Below are positions 1 to 8,061 of a DNA stretch of 64,000 nt, one piece after another; position 1 is the stretch's first letter; every line of letters starts with the position of its first letter. The position numbers and the translations under genes are program-made. This stretch comes from Sphaerotilus microaerophilus (GTDB lineage: Bacteria > Pseudomonadota > Gammaproteobacteria > Burkholderiales > Burkholderiaceae_C). The DNA is taken from the NCBI RefSeq assembly GCF_023734135.1, contig NZ_AP025730.1, forward strand, positions 3,224,001 to 3,288,000, read 5' to 3'. The notes beneath the pieces were generated by a model. That model was not told the origin of the DNA, made no database searches, and saw only the letters and a list, made by a program, of their open reading frames with translations.

Positions 1-174
1 CTCTTTGCTGCAGTGACGGAGATGATACGAGTGGCCTCGGGTGCTGCGTTGTCAGCCGCAGCGTCGCTTCAACTGCCGACGGCATCAAGCGCACCGGCTT
101 CGTGGCTGAGGCGCGGCATGGCATGGAAGGTGCTGCGGTGGCCCCTTCCACCTGATCCGCACCGGGACCCCGCC

Positions 175-454
175 ATGAACCTGCCTGCCCACCAACTCAC
201 CATGACGGTGCTGATGACGCCCGACACGGCGAACTTTGCCGGCAACGTGCACGGCGGCACCATCCTGAAGCTGCTCGACCAGGTGGCCTACGCCTGCGCC
301 AGCCGCTATGCGGGCCGCTACGTCGTCACGCTGTCGGTGGACCAGGTGGTGTTCCGCCAGCCGGTGCATGTCGGCGAGTTGGTGAGCTTCCTGGCCTCGG
401 TGAACCATACCGCGCCAGGAGTTCCAGCGCCGGGCGGCGCTGGCAGCGGGCTGA
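175..454 (+). pseudogene. Acyl-CoA thioesterase (YciA/hotdog type) with internal deletion
   Basis: The first ~79 codons from ATG 175 read as a hotdog-fold acyl-CoA thioesterase, which hydrolyses acyl-CoA to fatty acid and CoA. The family's characteristic HGG turn is visible (NVHGGTILKLLD), followed by the strand SVDQVVFRQPVHVGELV and the SVNHT segment. At about 411 the similarity stops abruptly. In another frame the next bases encode RQEFQRRAALAAG and then TGA at 452-454, which looks like a plausible charged C-terminal tail of the same family. I infer that the middle of the gene (the catalytic half of the hotdog dimer) was deleted with loss of frame. The original frame stays open far beyond this point, but only as read-through over genes on the other strand. 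The alternative is a truncation with unrelated sequence downstream. Confidence 0.6.
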
Positions 455-567
455 GAGCCTCTCTGCGGAAGGGGGATTCGCGGGAGGCTCGCCACCTGTG
501 CAGCAGGTCTGCGCCGACACTGGCCGATCTGGCGATCTGCGGGTGGGGGTGCACCGTGGGGTGCATT

Positions 568-873
568 TCACCCGGGCGGTTCGCCGAACTCCGCCAGGCA
601 GGCCCGCGCGAAGCGCTCGCTGCCGGTGAGCGTCAGGGCCACGGTGTGCCAACCGTCGGCTTCCGCCTGTACCTGCAGGTCGTGGTTCCAGTCGCCGCCG
701 TCTTCGGCGGGGCCGTGGCTGTGGCCGAAGTGCCGCCAGGCCCAGTCGAGCAGGCGCTGTGCTTCAGCCAGGGCAGCGCCGTGCTGTGCACTGCGGGTGG
801 AGGCCAGCCACTCCAGCACGGTGATGCCGTCGGTGGTGTCCACCACCTCGCAGGTCAGGTACTGCAGGGTCAT
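568..873 (-). CDS. Conserved hypothetical protein, 101 aa
   Basis: A short acidic/aromatic protein of 101 residues that I do not recognise. It has no signal peptide or membrane segment. It begins MTLQYLTCEVVDTTDG and is rich in Trp and His in the middle (LDWAWRHFGHSHG), with an alternating pattern suggestive of a small alpha/beta fold. It lies 37 bp downstream of the FmdB-type zinc ribbon gene on the same strand and is probably cotranscribed with it. Coding is supported by frame-consistent GC usage and by the absence of a better frame here. Confidence 0.6.
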   Translation of the reverse strand: MTLQYLTCEVVDTTDGITVLEWLASTRSAQHGAALAEAQRLLDWAWRHFGHSHGPAEDGGDWNHDLQVQAEADGWHTVALTLTGSERFARACLAEFGEPPG

Positions 874-910
874 CGGGGGGATGCGCAGTGCAGCGCGACG
901 ACGCGCGGCC

Positions 911-1132
911 TCACTGCATCATCGGGCAGCCGCCGCCGGCCGCCTGGCCGCAGCCCCCGCAACCGGGCGGCAGGGCCGGCGCAGCGTCCTGGCCCATCGG
1001 CTTGGCGGGCACGGACAGCAGCTTCTCGAGCCGGGTCGAGTGGCATCGCGGGCAGGCCGGCACGGTGTCCGAGCGGACCAGGGTTTCGAAGGCGTGGCTG
1101 CAGTCCTGGCAGGCGTATTCGAAGATGGGCAT
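911..1132 (-). CDS. FmdB-family zinc-ribbon protein
   Basis: A 73-residue protein with the FmdB/putative regulatory zinc-ribbon signature: it starts MPIFEYACQDC, and two CxxC knuckles (C8/C11 and C27/C30) are positioned to bind one zinc. The tail is Gly/Cys-rich (GCGGCGQAAGGGCPMM), as is common in this family. The start at 1132 is chosen because MPIFEY is the conserved N-terminus; longer upstream readings are not conserved-looking. The family was named after a formamidase-linked regulator, but its biochemical role is unproven. It lies between a LiaF-like membrane protein and a hypothetical gene on the same strand. Confidence 0.85.
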   Translation of the reverse strand: MPIFEYACQDCSHAFETLVRSDTVPACPRCHSTRLEKLLSVPAKPMGQDAAPALPPGCGGCGQAAGGGCPMMQ

Positions 1133-1199
1133 GGTGGAAGGGCTCCCGAGGCAATGGCCGTGATTGTCGCGCAGCCTCCGCCGCTCGCCGCCCCCGCGT

Positions 1200-1562
1200 T
1201 CAGCGCTGTGGGCGCCAGGTGCGCAGCAGCAGGAGGACGCCCGCCCCGATCGGCAGCAGCGGCCACCACTGCCGCAGGTGCAGCGCGGGGAGCATGCCAA
1301 GGTGGCCGGCGGTCAGCAGGCTGCCGACGATCACCAGCGCAGGGCCCCCGATCCGCAGGCCGCCATGCCGGCTGCCGAAGAGCTTGCCCAGGCCAAGCAG
1401 CACCAGCGCCATCGGCCAGAAGGTGTGCAGCAGCCGCAGGTCCGTCAGCTGCAGGTTGTCCGCCAGCGCCAGCAGGCCGATGCCGATGGCGGCGATGCCG
1501 AGCGTTGCTTGGCGCGCGATGGGGCGCGTTGCCGGGGCGAGGGAGGCGGTGGTGGTGTGCAT
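1200..1562 (-). CDS. LiaF-like/DUF5668-type transmembrane protein
   Basis: A small integral membrane protein of 120 aa with about four hydrophobic stretches: GIAAIGIGLLALADNL, WPMALVLLGLGKLF, GPALVIVGSLLTAG and WPLLPIGAGVLLLL. The repeated pattern of a 'WP' turn before a hydrophobic helix is typical of the LiaF/YvqF transmembrane domain family, which is often linked to cell-envelope stress responses. The start at 1562 (MHTTTA) removes a poorly hydrophobic, proline-rich upstream extension. It lies upstream of the FmdB-like gene. A specific function cannot be given from the sequence. Confidence 0.7.
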   Translation of the reverse strand: MHTTTASLAPATRPIARQATLGIAAIGIGLLALADNLQLTDLRLLHTFWPMALVLLGLGKLFGSRHGGLRIGGPALVIVGSLLTAGHLGMLPALHLRQWWPLLPIGAGVLLLLRTWRPQR

Positions 1563-1710
1563 GGTGGCGTGCTGGGTTGGGTGTTGGAGAAGCCGTGACG
1601 CCAGTGGAACGCCTGGGCCCAGGCGCGCAAAGCGGGAAGCGACGAAACACCCCGGCGAGACCGCCAAACGACGCCAGCGGCGATGAATGGCAGGCCCCGT
1701 TGCCCGCGCT

Positions 1711-2070
1711 TCAGCCGACCGCGGCGCGGCTGACCGTGGTGCTGCTGACCGGCCGCCCCGCCAGCGGGTGCGCGATGCCGCCGTCGCCGTAGCTGGCCAG
1801 CACTTCGGCGATCACGACCTGGTAGCCCTTCAGCCAGCGCGCCTGCGCCCGCTTGGCCGCCAGGTGGTCCGGGTGGTCGATCAGCGCCTGCAGCGCCTCG
1901 CGGGTCGCCCAGTAGTAGACGTTCGAGACCAGCCCGGTGGCCGGGTTCTCCCAGGCCTCCTCGCCCAGGTAGCCGGGCAGCGACTTCGCCAGCGCGGCAA
2001 TGGCCGCATCGAGCCGGTGGAACTCGTCGTCATACTCGCCCGGGGCGAAGGTGAAGGTGGCGGTGTACAT
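1711..2070 (-). CDS. Antibiotic-biosynthesis-monooxygenase (ABM) fold protein
   Basis: A 119-aa protein with the dimeric ferredoxin-like ABM pattern: MYTATFTFAPGEYDDEFHRLDAAIAAL, then PGYLGEEAWENPATGLVSNVYYW, then a helix ending in HLAAKRAQARWLKGYQVVIAEV. In the family the 'ARWLKGYQVVI' strand closes the beta-sheet. Such proteins are small cofactor-free monooxygenases or heme/quinone-related enzymes; no substrate can be named. It lies 17 bp downstream of the PaiB-like gene on the same strand, so the two are probably one transcript. Confidence 0.75.
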   Translation of the reverse strand: MYTATFTFAPGEYDDEFHRLDAAIAALAKSLPGYLGEEAWENPATGLVSNVYYWATREALQALIDHPDHLAAKRAQARWLKGYQVVIAEVLASYGDGGIAHPLAGRPVSSTTVSRAAVG

Positions 2071-2087
2071 GGTGTGTCAGCCCCGCC

Positions 2088-2714
2088 TCAGCCGGCCTCG
2101 CGCATCGAGCGGGCCAGCGCGGCCTGCCCCCGCGCATCCAGCGTGTCGGCGGCGTTCTGGCGGTCGCGCGCTTCCTTGTTCTGGCTGAGCTTGGACTTGC
2201 CGACCAGGGAGGTGATGCGCACCTCGATGCCGACGATGTGGCGCAGCATCGCATCCAGGTAGTCGGTGGGGGCATCGCCCATCTTCCAGGGCAGTGGCTC
2301 GCCGGCCTCGTGGCGCCGGGTCAGGCGTGCGAGCAGGCCGCGCAGCCAGCGCTCGTCGTCGTGCAGGTGCAGCGTGCCGTGGGCGTGCACCACCTCGTAG
2401 TTCCAGGTCGGCACCTGCCGGTGCGCCTCGTGCTTGCTCGGGTACCAGCTGGGCGAGATGTAGCCCTGCGCGCCGCGGAAGATCACCAGCACCGGCGACC
2501 CCTCGGCGCAGCGCTGCCACAGCGGGTTGGCGCGGGCCACATGGGCGCACAGCGTGCCCTGCGTACCCGTGGTGGGGTCGAATTCGAAGGGCAGGTGGTC
2601 CGCGTCCAGCCCTTCGGGCCCGGCGGTGGTGACCAACGCACCCAGCGGGTGCTCACGCAGGATGCGCTGCAGCGTCTCGCTGCGGGTCTCGGCAAAGTGG
2701 GTGGGCAGGTACAT
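2088..2714 (-). CDS. PaiB-type FMN-binding negative transcriptional regulator
   Basis: 208 aa, starting MYLPTHF, which is the canonical PaiB N-terminus. Other family features are HPLGALVTT, ADHLPFEFD, AHVARANPLW, the segment GYISPSWYPSKHEAHRQVPTWNYEVVHAHG (given here in two overlapping family motifs, SPSWY and PTWNYEVVH) and the C-terminal KLSQNKEARDR. PaiB in Bacillus represses sporulation and protease genes; in proteobacteria the FMN-binding split-barrel probably acts as a flavin-dependent enzyme or sensor. The start at 2714 is preferred to one 20 codons upstream because it matches the family start. Length fits the family (~205 aa). Confidence 0.88.
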   Translation of the reverse strand: MYLPTHFAETRSETLQRILREHPLGALVTTAGPEGLDADHLPFEFDPTTGTQGTLCAHVARANPLWQRCAEGSPVLVIFRGAQGYISPSWYPSKHEAHRQVPTWNYEVVHAHGTLHLHDDERWLRGLLARLTRRHEAGEPLPWKMGDAPTDYLDAMLRHIVGIEVRITSLVGKSKLSQNKEARDRQNAADTLDARGQAALARSMREAG

Positions 2715-2959
2715 GGGCGGGGTGGTGTGGTGGCGCCGAGGGCCTTGGCACTGGCCTTGGCATGTGGCCTTCATCAGGGCGAGCTGCGGAATGTCCCGTC
2801 AATCGGTTTCCGTGACAAGGCCTTCGGCCGGCCTGTTGGCGCGCCAGCGGCATCTGCGGTGACCTTGATCCCGGTTGACCCCCGTTGATCCGCGGGTGTC
2901 GGCAAGCGGCTGCGTTGGAGTACGCTGGCTGCGTTGACGACAGACGGGAGCCACGCACC

Positions 2960-3244
2960 ATGAGCAAGCACCACGCCACCCTGATCCGGGCGCTCTTCCA
3001 TGATCCGCCCGCGCACAACCTGCACTGGCGCGACATCGAAGCCCTGCTGCGCCACGTTGGCGCCGAGATGGAGCCGATCACCGGCAACCGCGTGCGCGTC
3101 ACGCTCAATGGCATGGAAGACGTGCTGCACCGCCCCCACGGCAACGAGGTAGACCGGCACTCCGTGCAGCACATCCGGGCCTTCCTCGGCCGCTCGGGCG
3201 TGACGCCGGCGGCGTATGAGGGGGTGGGGGAAGGCGGCAGCTGA
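2960..3244 (+). CDS. HicA-like (YcfA) small protein, apparently without a HicB partner
   Basis: A 94-aa basic protein with the HicA-like double-stranded-RNA-binding-fold pattern: helix LIRALFHDPPAHNLHWRDIEALLRHVGAE, then strands around GNRVRVTLNGMEDVLHRPHG, then HSVQHIRAFLGRSG. In HicAB toxin-antitoxin systems HicA is an mRNA interferase whose catalytic His sits in the strand after the first helix; H54-type histidines are present (VLHRPHG). No hicB-like antitoxin gene is adjacent. Stand-alone versions of this length are common in proteobacteria and are probably not toxins. It is the only plus-strand gene among minus-strand neighbours. Confidence 0.7.
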   Translation: MSKHHATLIRALFHDPPAHNLHWRDIEALLRHVGAEMEPITGNRVRVTLNGMEDVLHRPHGNEVDRHSVQHIRAFLGRSGVTPAAYEGVGEGGS

Positions 3245-3289
3245 AGGGGCGATTGAAGCAGGGGATGGGTGACTGGCGCCTGACCGGCG

Positions 3290-4213
3290 TCATGAGCCAT
3301 CCCGGCGGGCCGCCCGCCCCGGCCAAGTGGCCAGCACCACCCCTGCGAGTGCCAGCGCAAACGCGGCGCCCTGCGCGCGGCTGACCGCCTCCCCCAGGAA
3401 GCCCACGCCCACCGCTGCAGCAGACAGCGGCAGCATCACGGTGAAGACGCCCGCCTGCGCGGCCGGCACATGGCGCAGGCCGGTCATCCACAGCCACACG
3501 GTGACCATGCTGGCGGCCAGGGCGTAGAACAGCAGCAGGGCCCAGGTGGGAGTGCCGATCTGGCCGAAGTCAAAGCTCAGCGCCTGCCACAGCCCCAGCG
3601 GGGTGACCAGCGCCAGGCCCCAGAGGTTGACCAGCGCGCTGATGCGCTTGGGGCCGATGTGGCCGGTGAGCTGCTTGCCGATGACGACGTAGCTGGCCTC
3701 GCAGAACACCGCTCCCAGCAGCAGCAGGTTGCCCAGCCAGGCCGAAGGCGCTGCGCCCGCCCCGGTGGCGCCGGGCGGCGCCTTGCTGAGCGAGACCAGC
3801 GCGATGCCGCCCACCGCGCAGGCGATGCCGGCCAGCACGCGCGGGGCGATGCGCTCCTTCAGGAACAGGCGCGACAGCAGCGCCACCGCGCCCGGCAGCG
3901 CCGCCATGATCACCCCCGCGGCCAACGCGGTGGACAGCGCCACGCCGTAGAGCATGCAGATCGAGAACAGGAAGTTGCCGAGGAAGCTCTCCCAGAACAG
4001 CAGGCGGCGGTGGCGGACGTCCAGCGGCGGCTCATTGCTCGGCCGGCGCACCCACCCAGCCATCGCCACGGCGGCGATGCCGAAGCGCAGCCAAGCGAGC
4101 AGGAAGATCGGGAAGAGGGCGACCAGCAGCTTGGACAGACCGACGTAGGAGCCCACCAGCGCCATGCTGGCCGCCAGGCTCGCGTAGGCGAGCCAGGGAA
4201 CGGGGTGCTGCAT
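3290..4213 (-). CDS. DMT-superfamily (EamA) transporter
   Basis: 307 aa with ten hydrophobic helices arranged as two EamA repeats, as expected for drug/metabolite exporters of the inner membrane. Visible segments include LLVALFPIFLLAWLRFGIAAVAMAG near the N-terminus, FLGNFLFSICMLYGVALS, GVIMAALPGAVALLSRLFLKERI (end of repeat 1) and GVFTVMLPLSAAAVGVGFLGEAV (end of repeat 2). The 'P...A.L.RLFLKERI' and 'P...A.....LGE' motifs end each half in this family. It lies 27 bp downstream of puuC. The substrate is unknown; the neighbours would allow an amine or amino-acid role, but that is only an inference. Confidence 0.85.
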   Translation of the reverse strand: MQHPVPWLAYASLAASMALVGSYVGLSKLLVALFPIFLLAWLRFGIAAVAMAGWVRRPSNEPPLDVRHRRLLFWESFLGNFLFSICMLYGVALSTALAAGVIMAALPGAVALLSRLFLKERIAPRVLAGIACAVGGIALVSLSKAPPGATGAGAAPSAWLGNLLLLGAVFCEASYVVIGKQLTGHIGPKRISALVNLWGLALVTPLGLWQALSFDFGQIGTPTWALLLFYALAASMVTVWLWMTGLRHVPAAQAGVFTVMLPLSAAAVGVGFLGEAVSRAQGAAFALALAGVVLATWPGRAARRDGS

Positions 4214-4240
4214 CGCGGTCAGCGGCCCCGGAACGACAAA

Positions 4241-5737
4241 TCAGTCATCGATGCGGACCCAGGTGGTCTTCAGCTCGGTGTACTTGTCGAATGCATGCAG
4301 GCTCTTGTCGCGCCCGTTGCCGCTCTGCTTGTAGCCGCCGAAGGGCACGGTGATGTCGTCCTCGTCGTACTGGTTGACGTGCACGGTGCCGGCGCGCAGC
4401 GCGCGGGCCACGCGGTGGGCGCGGTTGAGGTGGTCGCTCCACACGCTGGCCTGCAGGCCATAGGGGGTGCCGTTGGCGATCGCGATTGCCTGCGCCTCGT
4501 CCTTGAAACGAATCACCGAGGTCACCGGGCCGAAGATCTCCTCCTGGGCGATCTTCATGGCCGGGTCCACGCCGTCGAACACGGTGGGCTCGACGTAGTA
4601 GCCGCCCGTCTCGGCACGCGCCTGGTGGCCACCGACCACACAGCGGGCGCCCTGCTCGCGACCCGCGTCGATGTAACCCAGCACGGTGCGCAGCTGGGTC
4701 TCGTCGACCAGCGCGCCCATCACGGTGCTGGGCGCCAGCGGGTCGGCCGGTTGCCAGGCCGGGGCGTGGGAGGCCAGCAGCTCGACGAAGCGGTCGGCAA
4801 TGTCCTCGTGCACCAGCACGCGCGAGGGCGCGTTGCAGCTTTCACCCTGGTTGAAGAACATCGACTCGGCCAGGGTCTTGGCGGCGCGGGGCAGGTCCTC
4901 GAAGTCCGGGAAGACGAGGAAGGCGCTCTTGCCGCCCAGCTCGTTGTAGACCCGCTTGAGGTTGGAGCGCGCCGCGTAATCCAGCATGCGCCGGCCGGTG
5001 CGGGTGGAGCCGGTGAAGCCGATGGCGTCCACCTGCGGGTGCAGCGCCAGCGCCTCGCCGGCCTCGTGGCCAAAGCCCGGCACGACGTTGAAGACGCCCG
5101 GCGGCAGCCCGGCCTCGATGGCCAGCTCGGCCAGGCGCAGTGCGGTGTACGGCGACTTCTCGCTGGGCTTGAGCACCACCGAGTTGCCGGTGGCCAGGGC
5201 AGGGCCGAGCTTCCAGGCCGCCATGATCATCGGGTAGTTCCAGGGCACGATGCAGCCGATCACGCCCATCGCCTCACGGGTGATCAGTGCCAGCGCGTTC
5301 GGCCCGGTGGGCGCAATCTCGTCGTAGACCTTGTCGATCGCCTCGGCGTACCACTGGATGCAGCGGGCGGCGGCGGGCACGTCCATCGTGCGGGCGAACT
5401 GGATGGGCTTGCCCATGTCCAGCGTCTCCAGCAGGGCGAGTTCGTCCTTGGCCGCCAGGATCTTGTCGGCGAAGGCCTGCAGCACCTTCTTGCGTGCCGC
5501 CGGCGCCCGGCGCGCCCAGCGGCCATCCTCAAAGGCGGCGCGGGCACTGGCGACCGCGGCGTCGATGTCGGCGGCCTGGCCACGCGCGACCGCACCGAGC
5601 AGGCGGGCGTCGATGGGCGAGTGCTTGGCAAAGGTGGCGCCGTTGGCGGCGTCGCGGCGCTGGCCGTCGATCAGGCAGCGGCCATCGGGCACCAGCGCCG
5701 CGGCACGCTCGGCCCAGCTCGGGGTCGTGGTGGCCAT
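4241..5737 (-). CDS. puuC: Gamma-glutamyl-gamma-aminobutyraldehyde dehydrogenase (PuuC-like aldehyde dehydrogenase)
   Basis: 498-aa NAD(P)-dependent aldehyde dehydrogenase. The catalytic elements are intact: GCIVPWNYPM and LKPSEKSP (cofactor binding), GFTGSTRTGRRM, ELGGKSA (general base Glu), FNQGESCNAPSRV (nucleophile Cys), EEIFGPV and PFGGYKQSGNGRDKS. The last motif and the N-terminal CLIDGQRRDA are typical of the PuuC/KauB branch, which oxidises gamma-glutamyl-gamma-aminobutyraldehyde or 4-guanidinobutyraldehyde. This is the third step of the Puu putrescine pathway. It is followed 27 bp later by a DMT exporter and preceded by the DUF3138 porin gene, which ends 2 bp from its start. All other Puu steps are encoded within 13 kb, which supports the assignment. 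Confidence 0.9.
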   Translation of the reverse strand: MATTTPSWAERAAALVPDGRCLIDGQRRDAANGATFAKHSPIDARLLGAVARGQAADIDAAVASARAAFEDGRWARRAPAARKKVLQAFADKILAAKDELALLETLDMGKPIQFARTMDVPAAARCIQWYAEAIDKVYDEIAPTGPNALALITREAMGVIGCIVPWNYPMIMAAWKLGPALATGNSVVLKPSEKSPYTALRLAELAIEAGLPPGVFNVVPGFGHEAGEALALHPQVDAIGFTGSTRTGRRMLDYAARSNLKRVYNELGGKSAFLVFPDFEDLPRAAKTLAESMFFNQGESCNAPSRVLVHEDIADRFVELLASHAPAWQPADPLAPSTVMGALVDETQLRTVLGYIDAGREQGARCVVGGHQARAETGGYYVEPTVFDGVDPAMKIAQEEIFGPVTSVIRFKDEAQAIAIANGTPYGLQASVWSDHLNRAHRVARALRAGTVHVNQYDEDDITVPFGGYKQSGNGRDKSLHAFDKYTELKTTWVRIDD

Positions 5738-5739
5738 GG

Positions 5740-7161
5740 TCAGAAGCTCACCAGCACCGAGGCGCCGAAGATCTGGTTGCTCTTCTTGAACAGGCCGTCC
5801 TTGACGTACTCGAATACCGGCAGGTTGGCGCGGTCCAGGCGGTACTCGGCCTTGAAGGTGGTGTTCAGGTCCCAGAGGTAGGAGGCGCCTGCCGTCAGTG
5901 CCATGCGGTTGGCGCCCTTTTCGGCGTCACCGGCGGCGTCAGGGCCGATGCCGTTGCGGCCGTCTGCGCCGGTGTAGCCCAGCAGGCCACCGCCGTTCTT
6001 CTGGTTGCGCAGGTAGTCGAAGCGCGCCGTGGTCTCGAAGCGCGGCATCCACTTGTAGGCGAACAGGGTGGACAGGCCGATCCATTGCGAGTCTCGCAGT
6101 TCGCCGGTGACCGGGTCGGCAGTGACCGCCGCCTTCTTCTGCGTGCCGTAGCTCAGCTGGCCCTGCCAGGTCACGTCGCCGCGGATGAAGTAGGCGTCGA
6201 CCTCGAAGAGGTGCGCCATCGTGTCGCGCGTCGAGTAGGGCAGGGAGGTCACCGGGTTCACACCGACGCCGTCGGCCGTGGTGTCGTCGAGAGCGCGGAA
6301 GTTGGCCACCTTGCCATGCATGCCCGCGAAGCCAAAGCCCTGGAACTCGCCCTTGGAGTAGTCCACCCGGTAGGCCAGTGCCGGGGTCTTGTTGCTGCTG
6401 GACTTCTTGGCCGCGTTGACGTTGGCCAGCACGCCCTTGACGATCCACTTGCCGCGCGTGAGCTCGATGCCAGCGCCGGTGTAGGCGGTGGGCAGGGTGA
6501 AGTCGAACAGCAGGTTGTGGGTGATCAGCTTGTTCAGCGTGGGCTGCAGGTACTCGTAGCCCGACCAGTCGGGGATCTGGCCGGCGATGAAGCGGGTCTG
6601 CAGGTCGCCCAGCGGCACCGACACGCTGGCTTCGTGCACCGGCGACGTACCGTCGAAGACCGAGCCGACGCCGCGGTTGGGCGCCAGCGTCAGGCGCCAC
6701 TTGGTGCCGGAGTCGGTTTCCTTCTGGAAGTCGATCACCGCGGCGCCGAAGTAGGAGTTGTCGTAGTTGTAGCCGTCATCGGCCACGCGGTTCAGGAACT
6801 GGAAGCCGGCGCGGTCCTGGGCCCGGTTATAGAAGAAGGTCGGGTCCATGTAGCCGCTGATCTTCAGCAGCTTCATGCCGGCGGCGTCACGCCCGTCCTC
6901 CAGCGCTTCAGCCTTGACGGCCACGCGGTTGAGCTCGGCCACCTGCTCGGGCGTCATGCCCCATTGGCGCTCGCCGGCGGCCGCCGCAGTCGCGGGCTTG
7001 GCCTCCAGCTTCTTTTCCAGCTCGGCGACCTTGTCCTTGAGGGCGCGCAGCTCCTTCAGCAGGTCCTCGTTGCTCTGTGCGGCGGCAGCACCGGGAAAGG
7101 CAGCGGCGAGCGCCAGCACGACGGGCGCCAGCAGCAGGGGGGCGGGTTGCCTGGAAGTCAT
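5740..7161 (-). CDS. DUF3138-family outer-membrane porin-like protein
   Basis: 473 aa. A signal peptide ends near AAAAQS, followed by a short coiled-coil (LLKELRALKDKVAELEKKLEAKP), as in trimeric porins, and then alternating amphipathic beta-strands ending in a C-terminal aromatic residue (IFGASVLVSF), the usual outer-membrane insertion signal. It matches my recollection of the betaproteobacterial DUF3138 family. It sits between potI and puuC with only 2 bp to puuC, so it is probably the outer-membrane entry route for polyamines or a related cation; that role is an inference from context. The start at 7161 has an AGGAGAG Shine-Dalgarno just upstream. Confidence 0.8.
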   Translation of the reverse strand: MTSRQPAPLLLAPVVLALAAAFPGAAAAQSNEDLLKELRALKDKVAELEKKLEAKPATAAAAGERQWGMTPEQVAELNRVAVKAEALEDGRDAAGMKLLKISGYMDPTFFYNRAQDRAGFQFLNRVADDGYNYDNSYFGAAVIDFQKETDSGTKWRLTLAPNRGVGSVFDGTSPVHEASVSVPLGDLQTRFIAGQIPDWSGYEYLQPTLNKLITHNLLFDFTLPTAYTGAGIELTRGKWIVKGVLANVNAAKKSSSNKTPALAYRVDYSKGEFQGFGFAGMHGKVANFRALDDTTADGVGVNPVTSLPYSTRDTMAHLFEVDAYFIRGDVTWQGQLSYGTQKKAAVTADPVTGELRDSQWIGLSTLFAYKWMPRFETTARFDYLRNQKNGGGLLGYTGADGRNGIGPDAAGDAEKGANRMALTAGASYLWDLNTTFKAEYRLDRANLPVFEYVKDGLFKKSNQIFGASVLVSF

Positions 7162-7212
7162 CGGGGCTCTCCTCTCGGGTCGGGGTTCGTGAAATGGGTG
7201 CGGATGGGGAAA

Positions 7213-8061
7213 TCAGCGGCGGGCGGCCTCGGCCATTTCGAGCTGGCGGCGGCGTTCGGCGCGGGCAATGGCGTAGCTGGCGGCGACCACGCCGATCGCG
7301 ACCACCACCACCACCACGGTGGCAATGGCGTTGACGCTGGGGCTCAGGCCCAGCCGGGCGCGCGAGAAGATCACCAATGGCATCGTGGTCGCGCCAGGGC
7401 CGGACAGGAAGGCCGACAGCACCACGTCGTCCAGCGACAGCGTGAAGGTCAGCAGCCAGGCCGACAGCATGGACTGCGTGATCATCGGCAGCGTGACGAG
7501 TCGGAAGACCTGGTGAGGCCGGGCACCCAGGTCCATCGCGGCCTCTTCCAGCTGCGGGTTCAACTCGCCCAGGCGGGCCTGGATCACCACGGTGGCGTAG
7601 GCCAGGCCGAGCAGCAGGTGGCCCAGCCAGATGGTCATCATGCCCCGCTCGGGGAAGCCGATCGCCCTCTGGACGGACACCAGCATCAGCAGCAGCGACA
7701 GGCCCACCACCACCTCGGGCATCACCAGCGGCGCATTCACCATGCCGTTGAACACGGTGCGGCCAGTGAAGCGGCGGTACTTGATCAGCGCAAAGGCCGC
7801 CAGCGTGCCCAGCAGCACCGAGCCGCAGGCGGTCAGGAAGGCGATCTTGACCGACAGCCACAGCCCGGCGAGCAGCTCGTGGTCCTCGGCCAGCGCGGCG
7901 TACCACTTCAGCGTGAAGCCGCGCCAGACGTTGGCCACCGGCGAGTCGTTGAAGGAATAGACGACCAGCGCGACGATCGGCAGGTAGAGGAAGACGAAGC
8001 CAGCGGCCAGCCAGCCGAACGCGAAGCGGCGGTTGAAGGCCGCGGAGGTGCCTCGATTCAT
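7213..8061 (-). CDS. potI: Putrescine ABC transporter permease PotI
   Basis: 282-aa inner-membrane permease of the PotC/PotI type. There are six hydrophobic helices. The N-terminal FGWLAAGFVFLYLPIVALVVYSFNDS is characteristic: the YLPI...YSFN segment is shared by spermidine/putrescine permeases. The EAA loop that contacts the ATPase reads EEAAMDLGARPHQVFRLVTLP. The gene overlaps potH by 4 bp (ATGA), so the two are translationally coupled. It ends 51 bp before the start of the DUF3138 porin gene. Confidence 0.93.
   Translation of the reverse strand: MNRGTSAAFNRRFAFGWLAAGFVFLYLPIVALVVYSFNDSPVANVWRGFTLKWYAALAEDHELLAGLWLSVKIAFLTACGSVLLGTLAAFALIKYRRFTGRTVFNGMVNAPLVMPEVVVGLSLLLMLVSVQRAIGFPERGMMTIWLGHLLLGLAYATVVIQARLGELNPQLEEAAMDLGARPHQVFRLVTLPMITQSMLSAWLLTFTLSLDDVVLSAFLSGPGATTMPLVIFSRARLGLSPSVNAIATVVVVVVAIGVVAASYAIARAERRRQLEMAEAARR

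Noticed and set aside
13-1686. A 557-codon plus-strand open frame from position 13
   Set aside because: Only its segment from 175 to about 411 resembles a known family; the rest runs antisense to three compact minus-strand genes, and its translation is low-complexity Arg/Ala/Pro-rich, as GC-rich antisense frames are.
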